Below are positions 53,988 through 64,000 of a stretch of 64,000 nt of DNA, one piece after another; position 1 is the first letter of the stretch; each line of letters opens with the position of its first letter. The notes below the pieces were generated by a model, which was given only the letters and a program-made list of their open reading frames with translations, had not been told where the DNA came from and searched no databases. Source of the DNA: Rebecca billardiae RCC1528 (lineage: Eukaryota > Haptophyta); contig OZ251229.1 of assembly GCA_965240325.2 (NCBI GenBank), forward strand, positions 930,001 to 994,000, given 5' to 3'. The position numbers were made by a program, and so were the translations under genes.

Positions 53988-54489
53988 CGCGGCGGTGTGC
54001 CCGCGCGCCGCGCACAGCCCAAGGGTTGGGCCTGGTGTCGGCAGCGTGCGAGGTGGTCAGGCGGCGACCCCTACCGCCGGTAGCCGCGGTTTCTCCGTGG
54101 TGATCAATGGCAGCAGCTCGGGCCTCGTTGTCGTTGAAGTGAGTGAGGATCTGCCAGCGGCACAGCGCTCAACGCGCCGCGCAGAGACAAACGTTAGCGC
54201 GCCGGTGGCGCCGTCGTCAGGCAATGGTCATCAAGGCCGACGACGCTGCCGGTGGACTGCCTTGGGCGGCGACAGCGCGGCAGTCACGCGCGTGGTTGCC
54301 ACGACTGACCTGCCGGTCAGCTCCGGGGCCGCGGGCGATGCCGATAACGCCGGCGCCGGGTCCCAAGGCCGCCGCTGCTACAGTCTGCTAGCCACGCTGC
54401 CGCACGTGACGCGGCACGTCCGACCTCTGAACTACGAGTGAGTACTACGACTAAGCTACGACAGCGGCCAGCAGCTGAATAGTATAATA
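53988..54489. other. Intergenic
   Basis: 3' flank of the Rab5 gene. No further gene seen. Confidence 0.35.
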
Positions 54490-54558
54490 ATGACCGCGTT
54501 CCGCGGTCCTTCCGTAGAACCAACGTAGTTAGGGGCCCGCGGTGCACCCTCCGTCGGC
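54490..54558 (+). repeat. Repeat family C, copy 3
   Basis: Nearly identical to 23141-23209, beginning ATGACCGCGTTCCGCGGTCC and ending in the CTCCGTCGGC stretch. Confidence 0.6.
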
Positions 54559-56349
54559 TGCTGTCTCAGTCTGGTCAACATGGCGGGCCGATGAGGACTG
54601 TCGCCGCGGGCCCGCGCGAAGAAGTACGGACGGCGGCCGGGGCAGCGGCGCGCGCGCGCAGGGCGAGCCTGCCTTGAGGTGCTCGCGCTGCGCCACGCGC
54701 TCGACGACGGGCCGCTGGTCGCTCAGCCGGCGCGCCTCGTGCCGGCAGAGCGAGAGCGCGCACCACTCTGCTGGCCCCACCCCCAGCGGCCCCAGCCTGC
54801 GCTCACGGCGCTGCGCAGCCGCGCACCGAGAGGCGAGACCGAGCGGAGCTCGGGGTGGAACGAGGCGAGCGGCGGGTCGCGCCTGCCGCCGCGCGTGCGC
54901 GCCTGCTCCACCGCGCCACCGTGCTCGCCCGCCGCCTCCTCCGCCGCGTCGGCCTCGAAGCCACGGCGGCGGCCAGCCAGCCTCCGACCGAGGCGGAGCC
55001 CGTGCGTGCTCACTCACCCGGCGCGGTGGCGCCCTCGAGTCGACGGCCGTCTACTCCACAGCTGGCTGCTCGAGCTGCTGCACGGGGCGTCGCGACGAGG
55101 GCGCCGCGCGCGCCCAGCGCGTCCGTCGCCGCGTCGCGCAGCGCGTCGAGCTCGGCGCCGCGCTTCGCCAGCTCGGCGCCCAGCGCCTCCGTGCGCACTC
55201 GTGCTCATTCGATTGTCGTCATCGCGCTCGTCGGCTCCGTGGCGAGCCCGCGGGGCGGACGAGCGGACTACTGCGCGCCGCAGCAGGAGCAGCGCGCGGC
55301 GCGCAGCGCTCCGCGCGCAGCAGGGCCGTCTCCTCATCCACCGAGTGCACGGCCTGCGCGGCGGCGACGGCGGCGCGCGCCGCCGCGGGGGGACGCAAGC
55401 GCTGCGGGCCGAGATGAGTCCGGCCGCCGAGCCGCGGTGGCGGCGTCGGCGTGCGCGCCGGGCGAGGTGGGCGAGCTCACGCGGCCCGGGCTCAGCACGC
55501 CCGTGCACAGCGCCGGCCGCGGTGGCGAGCGCGCACCGCTCGGCCGCGGTGGCAACCGGCTGAGCGGTTGATGTTTGATTGTTTGAAGCCGCGAGGTCAG
55601 CGACGTCTCCGATGACTCGGCCATGATTGTGGTCCTCCTTCGCCCACGGGTACTTTGTCGACCATCCTCGGGACGGCTGCTTGCTTGCACCCCCTGGTGC
55701 GCCGCATGGTGGCCCACCACGAGCGGGGGTGCGGAGTTTGTCGAAATGTGAAGTGCTGACCTCGTTCAGACTGCCGCCGGGGCCACCTATCTGGCCGAGC
55801 GGCTGCGCACGAGCTCCCGGCGGCCCGCGTGGCCCCGAGTGGACCGCCGCGCGCGCCCGTCGGCGCCTAGCCGGCACCGACGACCATGGCGCAGCTTCGA
55901 CCAACGCGCCCCGCCATCGCGAGCCCACCCACGCCTCGCGCACATGCATGCACATGGGCCCGCGCAGAACCTCGCAGTGCCGCCCGGGTGTGACGTCGTT
56001 CCCGCAGCACGACCACAAGGTCGCCGGACGGCTCCGGCGCGCGCGCGCGCACGTACATGACCGGCCCCGCACGTCGAAGCCGTTCGAGCGCCCAGCTGGG
56101 CCCAATCTCCGCCGTGGACGCCTCGCGTCGAGCTGCGCGACGCCCGCCCACCGCGCGCGCACGGACACAGCTCGCGAGCGCGAGAAGCGGCGGAGCGAGG
56201 CCGTCGGCGAGCGGTTCGGAAGGCCCACGTGCATGGTCTGCCCGCCCGACGTGCGCCCCGTGCCGCTCGAGCCCCCGCCGGCTCGCACGGGCCTCCGAGC
56301 CTCGAGCGAGCGCGACGCCGGGGCTGTTTCTTCGCCATCTTGCCTCCCG
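54559..56349. other. Intergenic, GC-rich, no gene recognised
   Basis: Frames up to 424 codons exist on both strands but are Arg/Ala/Pro/Ser-rich and mutually overlapping. A short minus-strand stretch at 55010-55198 (LGAELAKRGAELDALRDAAT) looks like coiled coil and could be a remnant of a gene; no neighbouring exon could be joined to it. Confidence 0.4.
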
Positions 56350-56356
56350 CCGTCTG

Positions 56357-57408
56357 AGGCCGCTCGAGCGACTTCGTGTCAGGCGAGGCAGATCGCGCCA
56401 GTGCGAGGCGAGGCAGACGCTCGCCTGCCTCGCCCAGCAGGCGAGGCAGCTAAGCTAGTAAAGCCGCGGCCGAACTTTACGAAAGCCAAATGTCTGCCGG
56501 TGCGCCGCCCGTCTTTGCGCACGGTGACAAGGGCGCGCGAGGGCGCTTCCTCACGATCCCGAAGAGCGCTGCGCGCGGCGTCGCGTTGGCGGCGGCAGCG
56601 GCGCTGGGGTGTATCTTGCCCATTCTGCTTGGCGGTGCGCGCTCATGACGCCTCGGCCGCCGCCACGCCATGCGCGACCGGGCGTGTCGCCTTCTTGACG
56701 GGCAGTGCACACGCCCTTGCAAGCGCACAGCCGTGAAGAGCCGAGAGCGTCCGTCGCGCGCACGCCGCCCACGCGGGATGAGGTTTCAGGACTATTCGTA
56801 TGACACTGAGCGATCGCGCTCTGGCATGTGCGAGCCATGATGACCATGGGTAGCAACTACGATGACCACTGCTCACCTGCATTTCAGCCGATGACATCCT
56901 CTCGTTCAGCGATCTTGACTGCTCTGAACGCATGGCGAACTCGGCGGAGCGCATGGGCAAGGTGGCTTCGTTGATAACACAAAGCATCCCGCTTGGGCGG
57001 CGTGCGCGCGACGGACGCTCTCGGCTCTTCACGGCTGTGCGCTTGCAAGGGCGTGTGCACTGCCCGTCAAGAAGGCGACACGCCCGGTCGCGCATGGCGT
57101 GGCGGCGGCCGAGGCGTCATGAGCGCGCACCGCCAAGCAGAATGGGCAAGATACACCCCAGCGCCGCTGCCGCCGCCAACGCGACGCCGCGCGCAGCGCT
57201 CTTCGGGATCGTGAGGAAGCGCCCTCGCGCGCCCTTGTCACCGTGCGCAAAGACGGGCGGCGCACCGGCAGACATTTGGCTTTCGTAAAGTTCGGCCGCG
57301 GCTTTACTAGCTTAGCTGCCTCGCCTGCTGGGCGAGGCAGGCGAGCGTCTGCCTCGCCTCGCACTGGCGCGATCTGCCTCGCCTGACACGAAGTCGCTCG
57401 AGTGGCCT
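56357..57408. mobile_element. Foldback transposon with 7-base target duplication
   Basis: 1052 bases: a left arm of about 425 bases and an inverted right arm of about 424 bases around a spacer of about 200 bases. Ends are AGGCCRCTCGAGCGACTTCG and its complement, and CCGTCTG is duplicated at 56350-56356 and 57409-57415. The arms contain a GCGAGGCAG-rich block and mirror-image open frames. No transposase is present. The arms differ by very few bases, so the insertion is recent or the arms are kept alike by conversion. The size and 7-base duplication match the element at 36077-38134, though the end sequences differ. Confidence 0.85.
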
Positions 57409-57443
57409 CCGTCTGTTCCGGAGGTGCCACCTTAAGGCGTGAT

Positions 57444-57545
57444 TACAGTTTACTAAGAATAAGAGACGCACACAGCTCAGGCAGGCGAGATTGACGCCCG
57501 CCAACTGTCACCGCCCATGAAGCCGTCGCCGATGGTAGCGCCGCC
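57444..57545 (+). repeat. 102-base start-codon module (family B), copy 3
   Basis: It lies 28 bases beyond the target duplication of the foldback element. It runs from TACAGTTTACTAAGAATAAG to GATGGTAGCGCCGCC, identical to copy 2. Its ATG is at 57517. Confidence 0.7.
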
Positions 57546-57747
57546 TTACTACGGGTTTTTTCAATATGACCCCCGCGTGCGCAAAATAATGCAAACCGGC
57601 AAACAGCGCGCTCGGTACGCCGACATGCAGTTTGAAACAGTCGTAGTATATGACCCATGCACATGCACTTTGTCAAAACAATACGGCCCTTGGACCGGCG
57701 ACCAAGTTTTCAATAGCGTCGATGACACGATGACTAAACTTTACTGA
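57517..57747 (+). CDS. Small open frame beginning in the 102-base module
   Basis: 76 codons: MKPSPMVAPP comes from the module, then YYGFFQYDPRVRKIM, YADMQFETVVVYDP and QYGPWTGDQVFNSVDD follow in moderate-GC DNA. The composition resembles real protein more than the surrounding GC-rich frames. I do not recognise it. It is the best case for the module supplying a start codon to unrelated coding sequence. Confidence 0.35.
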   Translation: MKPSPMVAPPYYGFFQYDPRVRKIMQTGKQRARYADMQFETVVVYDPCTCTLSKQYGPWTGDQVFNSVDDTMTKLY

Positions 57748-57794
57748 CAAAGTGACGGCCAGCGGCCTTCGATCTTTCTTATTACTCACGTCCG

Positions 57795-57986
57795 GGCGCG
57801 CCTATTTCGTCAACCGCATCTTGCGATAGAGAGCTATCTACCCCTCGAAAAAGCGAAAACTCACCCTCCAACAACCGTAAAAATCGTCCCCCGTCCCCTT
57901 TTCTTTGATCAAAAGATCTTTTTGACAACGTAGTGAGGGCCCCCGGCGGGGCTCCACGCTACGCGCTCCGCCCTGCACCGCGGGCC
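57795..57986 (-). repeat. Dispersed repeat family A, copy 4
   Basis: The GGCCCGCGG end and the TCAAAAAGATCTTTTGATCA core match copy 3 without visible change; the distal part is diverged. Confidence 0.6.
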
Positions 57987-58057
57987 ATAACCTCAAACCT
58001 GGGTTCCTGATGGCCGAAGTCCCGTACGCGGTACTCGCGCTACCGGTTACCCGTGGT

Positions 58058-58163
58058 AAATATGGCGCGGAGAAGTAGATTACATATACTAGAAATACCT
58101 AATAATATATAAATATGGCGCGGAGAAGTAGATTACATATACTAGAAATACCTAATAATATAT
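58058..58163. repeat. Perfect tandem duplication, 53-base unit
   Basis: Two adjacent copies beginning AAATATGGCGCGGAGAAGTA at 58058 and 58111. AT-rich. The remaining DNA to 58376 holds no gene. Confidence 0.75.
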
Positions 58164-58692
58164 AATGACGTTACCATTATATAAATTACTCATCATTCGG
58201 CATATACGACATGTCAGTGACTGACTACGCGCCGCGGCCGCTGCACGACGGGTCAGTACGCGGCACGTCAGCAGACCTGAGACCGCGACCGCCTGTAGAG
58301 TCTTCTACTGAGTACTGTAGTACTGTAGCAGTAGTCGTAGAGTGTAGTAAGTAGTTAGCTGTAATACGCGGTGTATTCAGATGTCAAAGGAATCGCCAAT
58401 CTACAGTGATTTCCAATTTCCAATCCAACATTTTACTCGCAGTCACACAGTGGCGGCGCGACCGCTGCGGCGGCGCTCGCACAAAAGCCTCCAAAATCAA
58501 CCTGAACCTCATCCTAAAATACAGCAGGACAGCATGGCTGGCGGCGGCATCTGGAAGCATTCTAGATGCTTCCGAAACTCGTGAACGAAACATGAGCCGA
58601 TCACACAAAACACGCTGAGCTCACCACCGCAAACAAGAGCCGAAGCTCGTCGACCGCGACTCGACCGTCAAGCTCAAGACGCGTTCCCTGAC

Positions 58693-59304
58693 ATGCTAGC
58701 ACGGTGCTGGGAGAACTTGGGCAAGGATGGAGACGATGAGAATAGCGGCAAGGACGTGAACGGCCATCAGCCCGCCCCAGTTGCTCCCCTCATTGGGTTG
58801 AAGCCAGGCGTGGCCGAGCGCGCGGCAATGCCGCGCGGCTCATCGGCGGTTGCGCGCAAGCGCACGCCAGACTACCTCGCCGCTGCCCTGAGGGGCATGC
58901 AGGCTGAGAAGAACCGGCAAGGCGAGAAGCTCACGCTTCTCCGCAAGCCCATCTCCAGCGCCTCCGGGCCTGGCAACATCGCTGACCTGAACTCAGGCAG
59001 CATCGTGTCGTATGCGCGCAATGCTGCATCGCACGCAAGGCCTCGAGCCGACATCAAGGATCACCTTGAGGAGGAGGTTCGCGCACAGCGCGGTGAGGAG
59101 GAGCGTTGCCGCTCGCATCCCCCGCCATCGCGCCACTCCATCCGCACGCACGTCGTTGCGCAGGGGATCTCAACAACTACCGCCCGGGACTCTTCGCCCG
59201 CGAGCGCGGTTCAAGAGCGCGCGGCTGAGAGCCCGCAGCTCAAGGAGTGCCTTGCGGCCTCCGAGTCATCGAACGAGGTCACCGAGCGTTCCGGGCAGAT
59301 GTAG
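58693..59304 (+). CDS. Retrotransposon Gag, first part (ORF1)
   Basis: 203 residues beginning at the last base of the 5' LTR (ATG 58693). Hydrophilic, with basic and acidic stretches (RKRTPDYLAAALRGMQAEKN, DHLEEEVRAQRGEEERC). No known domain. It overlaps the next frame by 58 bases, which lies one base back (-1). Either a programmed frameshift or a single indel joins the two. Confidence 0.55.
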   Translation: MLARCWENLGKDGDDENSGKDVNGHQPAPVAPLIGLKPGVAERAAMPRGSSAVARKRTPDYLAAALRGMQAEKNRQGEKLTLLRKPISSASGPGNIADLNSGSIVSYARNAASHARPRADIKDHLEEEVRAQRGEEERCRSHPPPSRHSIRTHVVAQGISTTTARDSSPASAVQERAAESPQLKECLAASESSNEVTERSGQM

Positions 59305-61283
59305 CGCTCGACGCTGCTGCCGCTGATGCCGCTCCGACCGTCGAGGCCCTCGAGCCTGCCGACGCTGCTCGGCGTGCTGGCCTTCTGGCCGCCGCCAATG
59401 ACAGCGCGGTCGTGACCGCAGTCAGTCTGCAGCCTCGCGCGCATGACACTGTGTCTGAGTCTGACCGATCGAACGATGACATTAGCACCGATGAGTGCGA
59501 CTCAAACGACCTGTATGGTCTGGCAGAGCAAACTATGCTCCAAGATGCTACGACGCGTGACTCAGTCACCGCGAGCACCAGCCCCAATATTCATTGCCAG
59601 GGCCGAACCAAACCCATCGTATTTTTGAAGATGACCAACAAATACCTTTACCCCAAAATTCACGGGGCCCTCGCAGGCCTCACGATGGCTTCCGAAGCCG
59701 AGCTGCTCGCCACGAGCGACACAAGCAGCCGCGAGATGACCGCCGCAGAGACGGCAGAGTCCTCGTCTGGCACGTATCGACTCGCGTCGAACGTAGGAAG
59801 CGCATACGATGCAGGGGGGGCATCATACACCTGCTTGACGGCAAAGCCGCAGCAAAACCAAGTTGGCGAGCGCAACGCGCATGCGCATGCATCAGCTGCG
59901 TCAGCCATCACAACGCCACACTCTTGCAAGGAAGAGTATTCCGCCGAAGCTGCCGCGGATGCACATGCATCACCGCAGGACAGAACGAGCGTGAAGAAGC
60001 CCAAAGAAGGCACCACAGCCTCGACGAGGGTCACTCCTCGCTCGAAGGTAGAGCGCGAATCGCCACAGAGCGCGCGCGACACATCGACCAATGCACTTGA
60101 GTCGAAGAAACGTGACTGGATAGTCATCGAAGGAGGAGTCACAGACTCTAATCCAACCAAGAAGGAACGTGTGTTCATGGCACGCGAATCCTCGGCAGGA
60201 GTGGATACACCCGCCACACACAAGCTGACACAGTCGGCTCTGAAATCCAAGCGCGCGGTACACAGCGCGATACGGGATGCACTCGCAGAAGTGAGCACCT
60301 ACTACAAGGGCAAATCCTCAGATGTCACACCTGACATAATGGATCCCAAGGATAGCAAGCTATCCGGCTTTCAACTCATTGCCAAAGACAAATGGGTGAA
60401 AGACGCAGCCAAAATCGATCCATACAAGGCTGACAACGCTGACGCCAACAAGATCGGATCGGTCTACGATCGATCTGCGGCAGCGATATTCAAGCAGCTG
60501 AAGGACTCTATCGAGCCTCAGTTATTCGCCTATCTGGAATCGAAGCTGCACATCAGCGATCCGACCAAGAATTACTTGGATCTGGCGCTGCTGCTACAGA
60601 TATTCGAGCGCGAGCTCAAGATCACAACTATGTCCGAACTCAGGGATGAATTCCTGAAGTTATACCCGACAAAGGTGTCGCCCATTGGCGCATCGGACAT
60701 TATCAAGAAATCCGTCGAGCAAGTCCGCTCATCTCGATATGGGAATCTGGACGATGCTACGATGTTGGTCTTCAAGCTGTATAACAGCATGCACGACCAT
60801 CCCCAAGTCTACGAGTCAGTTATCTCGCACTTCGGTGCGCTCACGCCCGAGCAATGTGTGGATAACACTGACCAGATAATGGCCCAGATGGAAGATGCCT
60901 ACAAACGGCACGGCTCAATGAAGCTACTCCATCAGAACAATACCAAGGGGAGAGAGACCGAAAATTATTCCAAGATACGCCAAAATGCTGATTATCAGCA
61001 AGGCACGCGGCGACGCGGTGACTTTGAGGGCGCCGAAGTCTTCGCCGCTCAGGCCCAAAAGGCTCCAGCCAATGGCGAGAGCGGGCCGAATATCTCGGAC
61101 ACCGGCAAACGGTGCACTCACTGTGGTCTCAAGAACCATACTGCCCAGCAGTGTTGGAATCTCCACCCAGAGCTACGCCCCAAGGCCAACAATTACAACA
61201 AAGGCAAAAACAAGGGAGCCAACAAATTTCCCAAGGAGCGTATCCATTTCCTGGATATTCCTGCTCCGGATGCCTATGATTAA
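59247..61283 (+). CDS. Retrotransposon Gag with CCHC zinc knuckle (ORF2)
   Basis: Up to 678 residues; the frame opens with GTG 59247 and has no early ATG in good context, the first internal Met being after about 100 residues, so expression by frameshift from ORF1 is plausible. The N-terminal half is Ser/Ala/Thr-rich. The capsid-like part (about residues 360-600) includes WVKDAAKIDPYKADNADANK, SIEPQLFAYLESKLHISDPT and LLLQIFERELKITTMSELRD, typical in position for a copia-type Gag. At about 630 lies CTHCGLKNHTAQQCW, a CX2CX4HX4C zinc knuckle, followed by a Lys/Asn-rich tail. No pol domains follow; 265 non-coding bases lead to the 3' LTR. Confidence 0.8.
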   Translation: MPCGLRVIERGHRAFRADVALDAAAADAAPTVEALEPADAARRAGLLAAANDSAVVTAVSLQPRAHDTVSESDRSNDDISTDECDSNDLYGLAEQTMLQDATTRDSVTASTSPNIHCQGRTKPIVFLKMTNKYLYPKIHGALAGLTMASEAELLATSDTSSREMTAAETAESSSGTYRLASNVGSAYDAGGASYTCLTAKPQQNQVGERNAHAHASAASAITTPHSCKEEYSAEAAADAHASPQDRTSVKKPKEGTTASTRVTPRSKVERESPQSARDTSTNALESKKRDWIVIEGGVTDSNPTKKERVFMARESSAGVDTPATHKLTQSALKSKRAVHSAIRDALAEVSTYYKGKSSDVTPDIMDPKDSKLSGFQLIAKDKWVKDAAKIDPYKADNADANKIGSVYDRSAAAIFKQLKDSIEPQLFAYLESKLHISDPTKNYLDLALLLQIFERELKITTMSELRDEFLKLYPTKVSPIGASDIIKKSVEQVRSSRYGNLDDATMLVFKLYNSMHDHPQVYESVISHFGALTPEQCVDNTDQIMAQMEDAYKRHGSMKLLHQNNTKGRETENYSKIRQNADYQQGTRRRGDFEGAEVFAAQAQKAPANGESGPNISDTGKRCTHCGLKNHTAQQCWNLHPELRPKANNYNKGKNKGANKFPKERIHFLDIPAPDAYD

Positions 61284-61865
61284 ATATCAAGGCAGGGCAT
61301 AGCCCAATAACAAGGTCCAAGATCAAGGCCAAAGAGTGAACATATGGTGCAAATAAGCCCAGGACTGACTCGGGTTACCCAAAACCGTCACACGGAAGTC
61401 CCAGCACATGACCCGTATCCTGGCATTGGCAACCATTACTGACTCCAATTCACTCATGCACACAGATGCACAAACAATACCAAGCCCAAAATCACTCATA
61501 ATCCAAGCTTAGTCCTCACAGACGAGCGCATATTGGATTGAGGGGGGGTGTCAAAGGAATCGCCAATCTACAGTGATTTCCAATTTCCAATCCAACATTT
61601 TACTCGCAGTCACACAGTGGCGGCGCGACCGCTGCGGCGGCGCTCGCACAAAATCCTCCAAAATCAACCTGAACCTCATCCTAAAATACAGCAGGACAGC
61701 ATGGCTGGCGGCGGCATCTGGAAGCATTCTAGATGCTTCCGAAACTCGTGAACGAAACATGAGCCGATCACACAAAACACGCTGAGCTCACCACCGCAAA
61801 CAAGAGCCGAAGCTCGTCGACCGCGACTCGACCGTCAAGCTCAAGACGCGTTCCCTGACATCAGA

Positions 61866-62008
61866 TTTTGACTGTACTGTCTAGCTTTCTGAGTACGGCT
61901 AGTGAGTCTGCGAAAGTGCCGCCAATACTGAGCGAGTGATTCGCCCGCACGCACGCCGATTACGGATTAAGTATTCGACGATTAAGCTGATCAGTGATCT
62001 ATAATTGC

Positions 62009-62098
<90 letters not shown>

Positions 62099-62747
62099 AC
62101 GACGTGGCATGCAACGGGCAAGCGTCAGGCACAGAGTGCAGCAGACACATAACTAGATAGAATGCGTCCGCGCCTTCCGACCAGGTCATGCAGTGCCAGT
62201 GCGCCACCCGCTGCCCTGCCCCGTGGGGCTGGGAGTGGGACTGGGACGGAGCACCGCCTCGGCCTGGGGGTGGGGCACGCGGGCGGCGACGGCAGATGCT
62301 GCCGCGGCCGCCAGCGCCCGTTCCGGAGCACTTGGATATGAGGCTGAGGTCGCCTAGTCGATGTCGCCGCCTCAGCCGTCCAGCCGACCTGAGCGGCGTG
62401 CAGCTGCGGGAAGCGACAGCCGGCGGCTGTCGCCCCGCCGGGCGCCCGCGCCGCGTTGCCGTGGGCGACTCGGGACTCACGGGAGGCGGCTCCCCGGCCG
62501 CCGGGCTCCCGGGCGACAATTTGTCAATTACTGACTGACTACACCGTGCTGAGTGACACGGTGACACTTGACTAGCTATATTAATAGCTTATTTACGCAA
62601 AAATTATTATAATAATATATTTTAAAACGAGTTGCTGCGCGCCGAGTGACTGGTAATGCCGCCTGACTCGTGTCACACGCTGTGGCCTGCACGGCGACCA
62701 CTACCGCAGGGCACGGACGTGCGCCACCCAGCTCTGAGCGCGGCCGG
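61866..62747. other. Intergenic with (AT)n tract
   Basis: (AT)n at about 62012-62095, then GC-rich DNA with local direct repeats (CCGGCGGC/CGCCGGGC). A short AT-rich strip lies at 62575-62630 beyond the 3' end of the last gene. No gene recognised. Confidence 0.5.
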
Positions 62748-64000
62748 TCAGAATTTGAGCGCGTGGTAGATTCTGCCAACGTTTGGCGTGTGCGCGCAGC
62801 CGCGCGCGTGGCCACGACGTGCGGCCGCCTCCGCCGCGGCGGCCTCGGCGTGAGCCCGTATGAGCTTTTGCGGTTGCAGCGCCGACACCGCCCCAGCCAT
62901 GAACGATTCGGGTGTGGGCGGCACGGCAAGTGTGTGGGCCGGCGCATGCATGAGCGCCTGCTGCGCCTGCGCCTGCTGCACCTGCGCCGCGTGCCGCCAC
63001 GCGCTGTCGTGCGCCATCTCGAGCGCCGCTGCGCTGACCGCGGGGATGTACACGTGGGTCTGGTAGGCCGCCGTCGTGTGCGGCTGCTGCTGCCATAGCC
63101 CCCACGGGTCGGCCGTGCTCGTCGGCGCGAGGCCGGCGCTCGTCGGCACGATGGCGGGCAGCATGTACGCCAGGTCGATGGGCGAGATCGGCGAGCGCGC
63201 GCGCTGGTCGTCCATGCAGATGTGCGCCCACTCCTCCCGCGAGAGGATGCGCCCGTCCCACTTGAACGGGCTGCCGACGTGCTCGGGCCAGAACAGCGTC
63301 GCGCTGAACTGCCGCTCGGGCTGCATGACAATGGAGACGACGAACTGCTCCGACCACGCGGAGATGCCGTCGATGCGCGAGAGCCTGTCCAGCTCGGAGA
63401 GCAGCCGCGCCGAGAAGCGCATCACGTGCTCGTTCGTCGTGTACCGCCGGCCGGGCGGCACGGAGCACGCGTACGCGGGCGTGCACGTGTCGTGCCAGCC
63501 CCACGTGCCCGCCGCCGTGGGCGTGATGCGGTTGGTGATCAGGTCGGCCGGGTCGTGGCTGTATTGCCTGAGGAAGGCGGCAATGTCGCCGCTGAAGCCC
63601 ACGTCGTCCTCGAGCACCCACACGTGCGAGAAGGCGAAGTTCACCTGGTGCGCCCAGAGGCCGATCGCCTCGACATGGAACCCCCACGCGAGCGACGTGC
63701 CACACTGGCGCCTGCCGGCGAAGGTGGTGCGCGCCGACTCGGTGCCCGGGAAGGTCTGGGGGTCGAGGAAGTGGCAGAGCGATCGGCCGTACACGCCGAG
63801 CATGTCCGCCTCGGTGTACGTGTGTATGCGGTTGGCGGGCACATGCCGCGCGAGGCGGGCGAGCGCCTTGGCCGCGGTCGCCGGCGCGCTGACGTCGACG
63901 CTCACGTACATGACGAACTCCGTGTGCTCGAGGGCGCAGAGCCACTCGCCGACGCGCTCAGCTTGCGCCGGCGTCGGGTCGTGCGAGCGCACGAGCACGC
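62748..64000 (-). CDS. Glycosyltransferase-like protein, 5' partial
   Basis: At least 416 residues; the frame enters from beyond base 64000 without an ATG at its edge. Features: EFVMYVSVDVSAPATAAKAL, SLAWGFHVEAIGLWAHQVNF, then VWVLEDDVGFSGDIAAFL, an EDD motif after hydrophobic strand typical of nucleotide-sugar binding in GT-A folds, and ADLITNRITPTAAGTWGWHD. The C-terminal 100 residues are Gln/Ala-rich low complexity. Algal proteins with this EDDVGF motif are annotated as hypothetical or glycosyltransferase-like; the sugar and acceptor are unknown. The missing N-terminus would show whether it is a Golgi type II protein. Confidence 0.6.
   Translation of the reverse strand, partial: VLVRSHDPTPAQAERVGEWLCALEHTEFVMYVSVDVSAPATAAKALARLARHVPANRIHTYTEADMLGVYGRSLCHFLDPQTFPGTESARTTFAGRRQCGTSLAWGFHVEAIGLWAHQVNFAFSHVWVLEDDVGFSGDIAAFLRQYSHDPADLITNRITPTAAGTWGWHDTCTPAYACSVPPGRRYTTNEHVMRFSARLLSELDRLSRIDGISAWSEQFVVSIVMQPERQFSATLFWPEHVGSPFKWDGRILSREEWAHICMDDQRARSPISPIDLAYMLPAIVPTSAGLAPTSTADPWGLWQQQPHTTAAYQTHVYIPAVSAAALEMAHDSAWRHAAQVQQAQAQQALMHAPAHTLAVPPTPESFMAGAVSALQPQKLIRAHAEAAAAEAAARRGHARGCAHTPNVGRIYHALKF

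Larger units (their letters stand above)
58382..61860 (+). mobile_element. Complete gag-only LTR retrotransposon
   Basis: Two 312-base LTRs (58382-58693 and 61549-61860) start TGTCAAAGGA and end CCCTGACA; one difference was seen (AAAAGCC against AAAATCC). The target duplication TCAGA lies at 58377-58381 and 61861-61865. A GAGGGGGGG polypurine tract abuts the 3' LTR. The 3.5 kb element encodes Gag-like protein with one zinc knuckle but no protease, integrase, reverse transcriptase or RNase H, so it must borrow these. Each LTR holds the hairpin GGAAGCAT-TCTAG-ATGCTTCC. Near-identical LTRs indicate recent insertion. Confidence 0.92.

Noticed and set aside
55014-56288. 424-codon minus-strand frame and the 369-codon plus-strand frame overlapping it
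   Set aside because: Both are Arg/Ala/Pro/Ser-rich, carry no domain and overlap; long chance frames are expected at this GC content. The plus-strand frame also runs into a foldback arm.

Overview
The window is nuclear DNA of a unicellular, photosynthetic, flagellated eukaryote. It is very GC-rich. Genes have short introns (about 90-200 bases) with GTGCGC-type donors and CGCAG acceptors, and at least one intron uses a GC donor. Cilium genes (DYNC2I2/WDR34 and GAS8/DRC4) and probable plastid proteins (a thylakoid-lumen-like protein and an EttA-type ABC-F with a targeting leader) point to a flagellate alga. A haptophyte of the Emiliania/Isochrysis kind is the best guess, from GC content, intron style and the membrane TIR-like protein family; this is an inference. 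One run of 100 Ns (34535-34634) shows that the window is a scaffold.

Layout. 0-3.4 kb: an EsV-1-7 repeat gene cut by the window edge, then repeat-rich DNA. 3.7-17.4 kb: a dense genic block with a five-bladed-propeller glycosidase-like gene and a secreted protein (divergent), an SDR, a G-patch splicing factor and WDR34 (divergent), and a TBC Rab-GAP and GAS8 (divergent). 18.3-22 kb: proteasome alpha-3 head to head with a polytopic membrane protein carrying a TIR-like domain. 22-33 kb: repeats, a tandemly duplicated methyltransferase with one broken copy, a frameshifted gene, and a foldback element. 33.6-40.4 kb: a truncated copy of a PP2A B''-like gene, the gap, then a second near-identical copy of the proteasome/TIR pair, whose shared promoter is split by a foldback transposon that itself holds a hAT-like MITE. 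43.7-54 kb: the full PP2A B''-like gene, a lumen-like protein, a GT8-like glycosyltransferase, a plastid-targeted GNAT-like protein, ABC-F and Rab5. 54-62 kb: repeats, a second foldback element and a complete, young, gag-only LTR retrotransposon. 62.7-64 kb: a glycosyltransferase-like gene running off the end.

Most recognisable genes sit as head-to-head pairs, several separated by only about 110-190 bases, which suggests shared bidirectional promoters. The 18 kb and 34-40 kb blocks, and the 33.6 kb and 43.5 kb blocks, are so alike that uncollapsed haplotypes are as likely as true duplication. The most unusual signals are a 102-base repeat that carries its own start codon in front of three unrelated sequences, two foldback elements with long arms and 7-base target duplications, a start codon forming its own coding exon, and a membrane-anchored TIR-like protein that keeps the WCxxEL motif.
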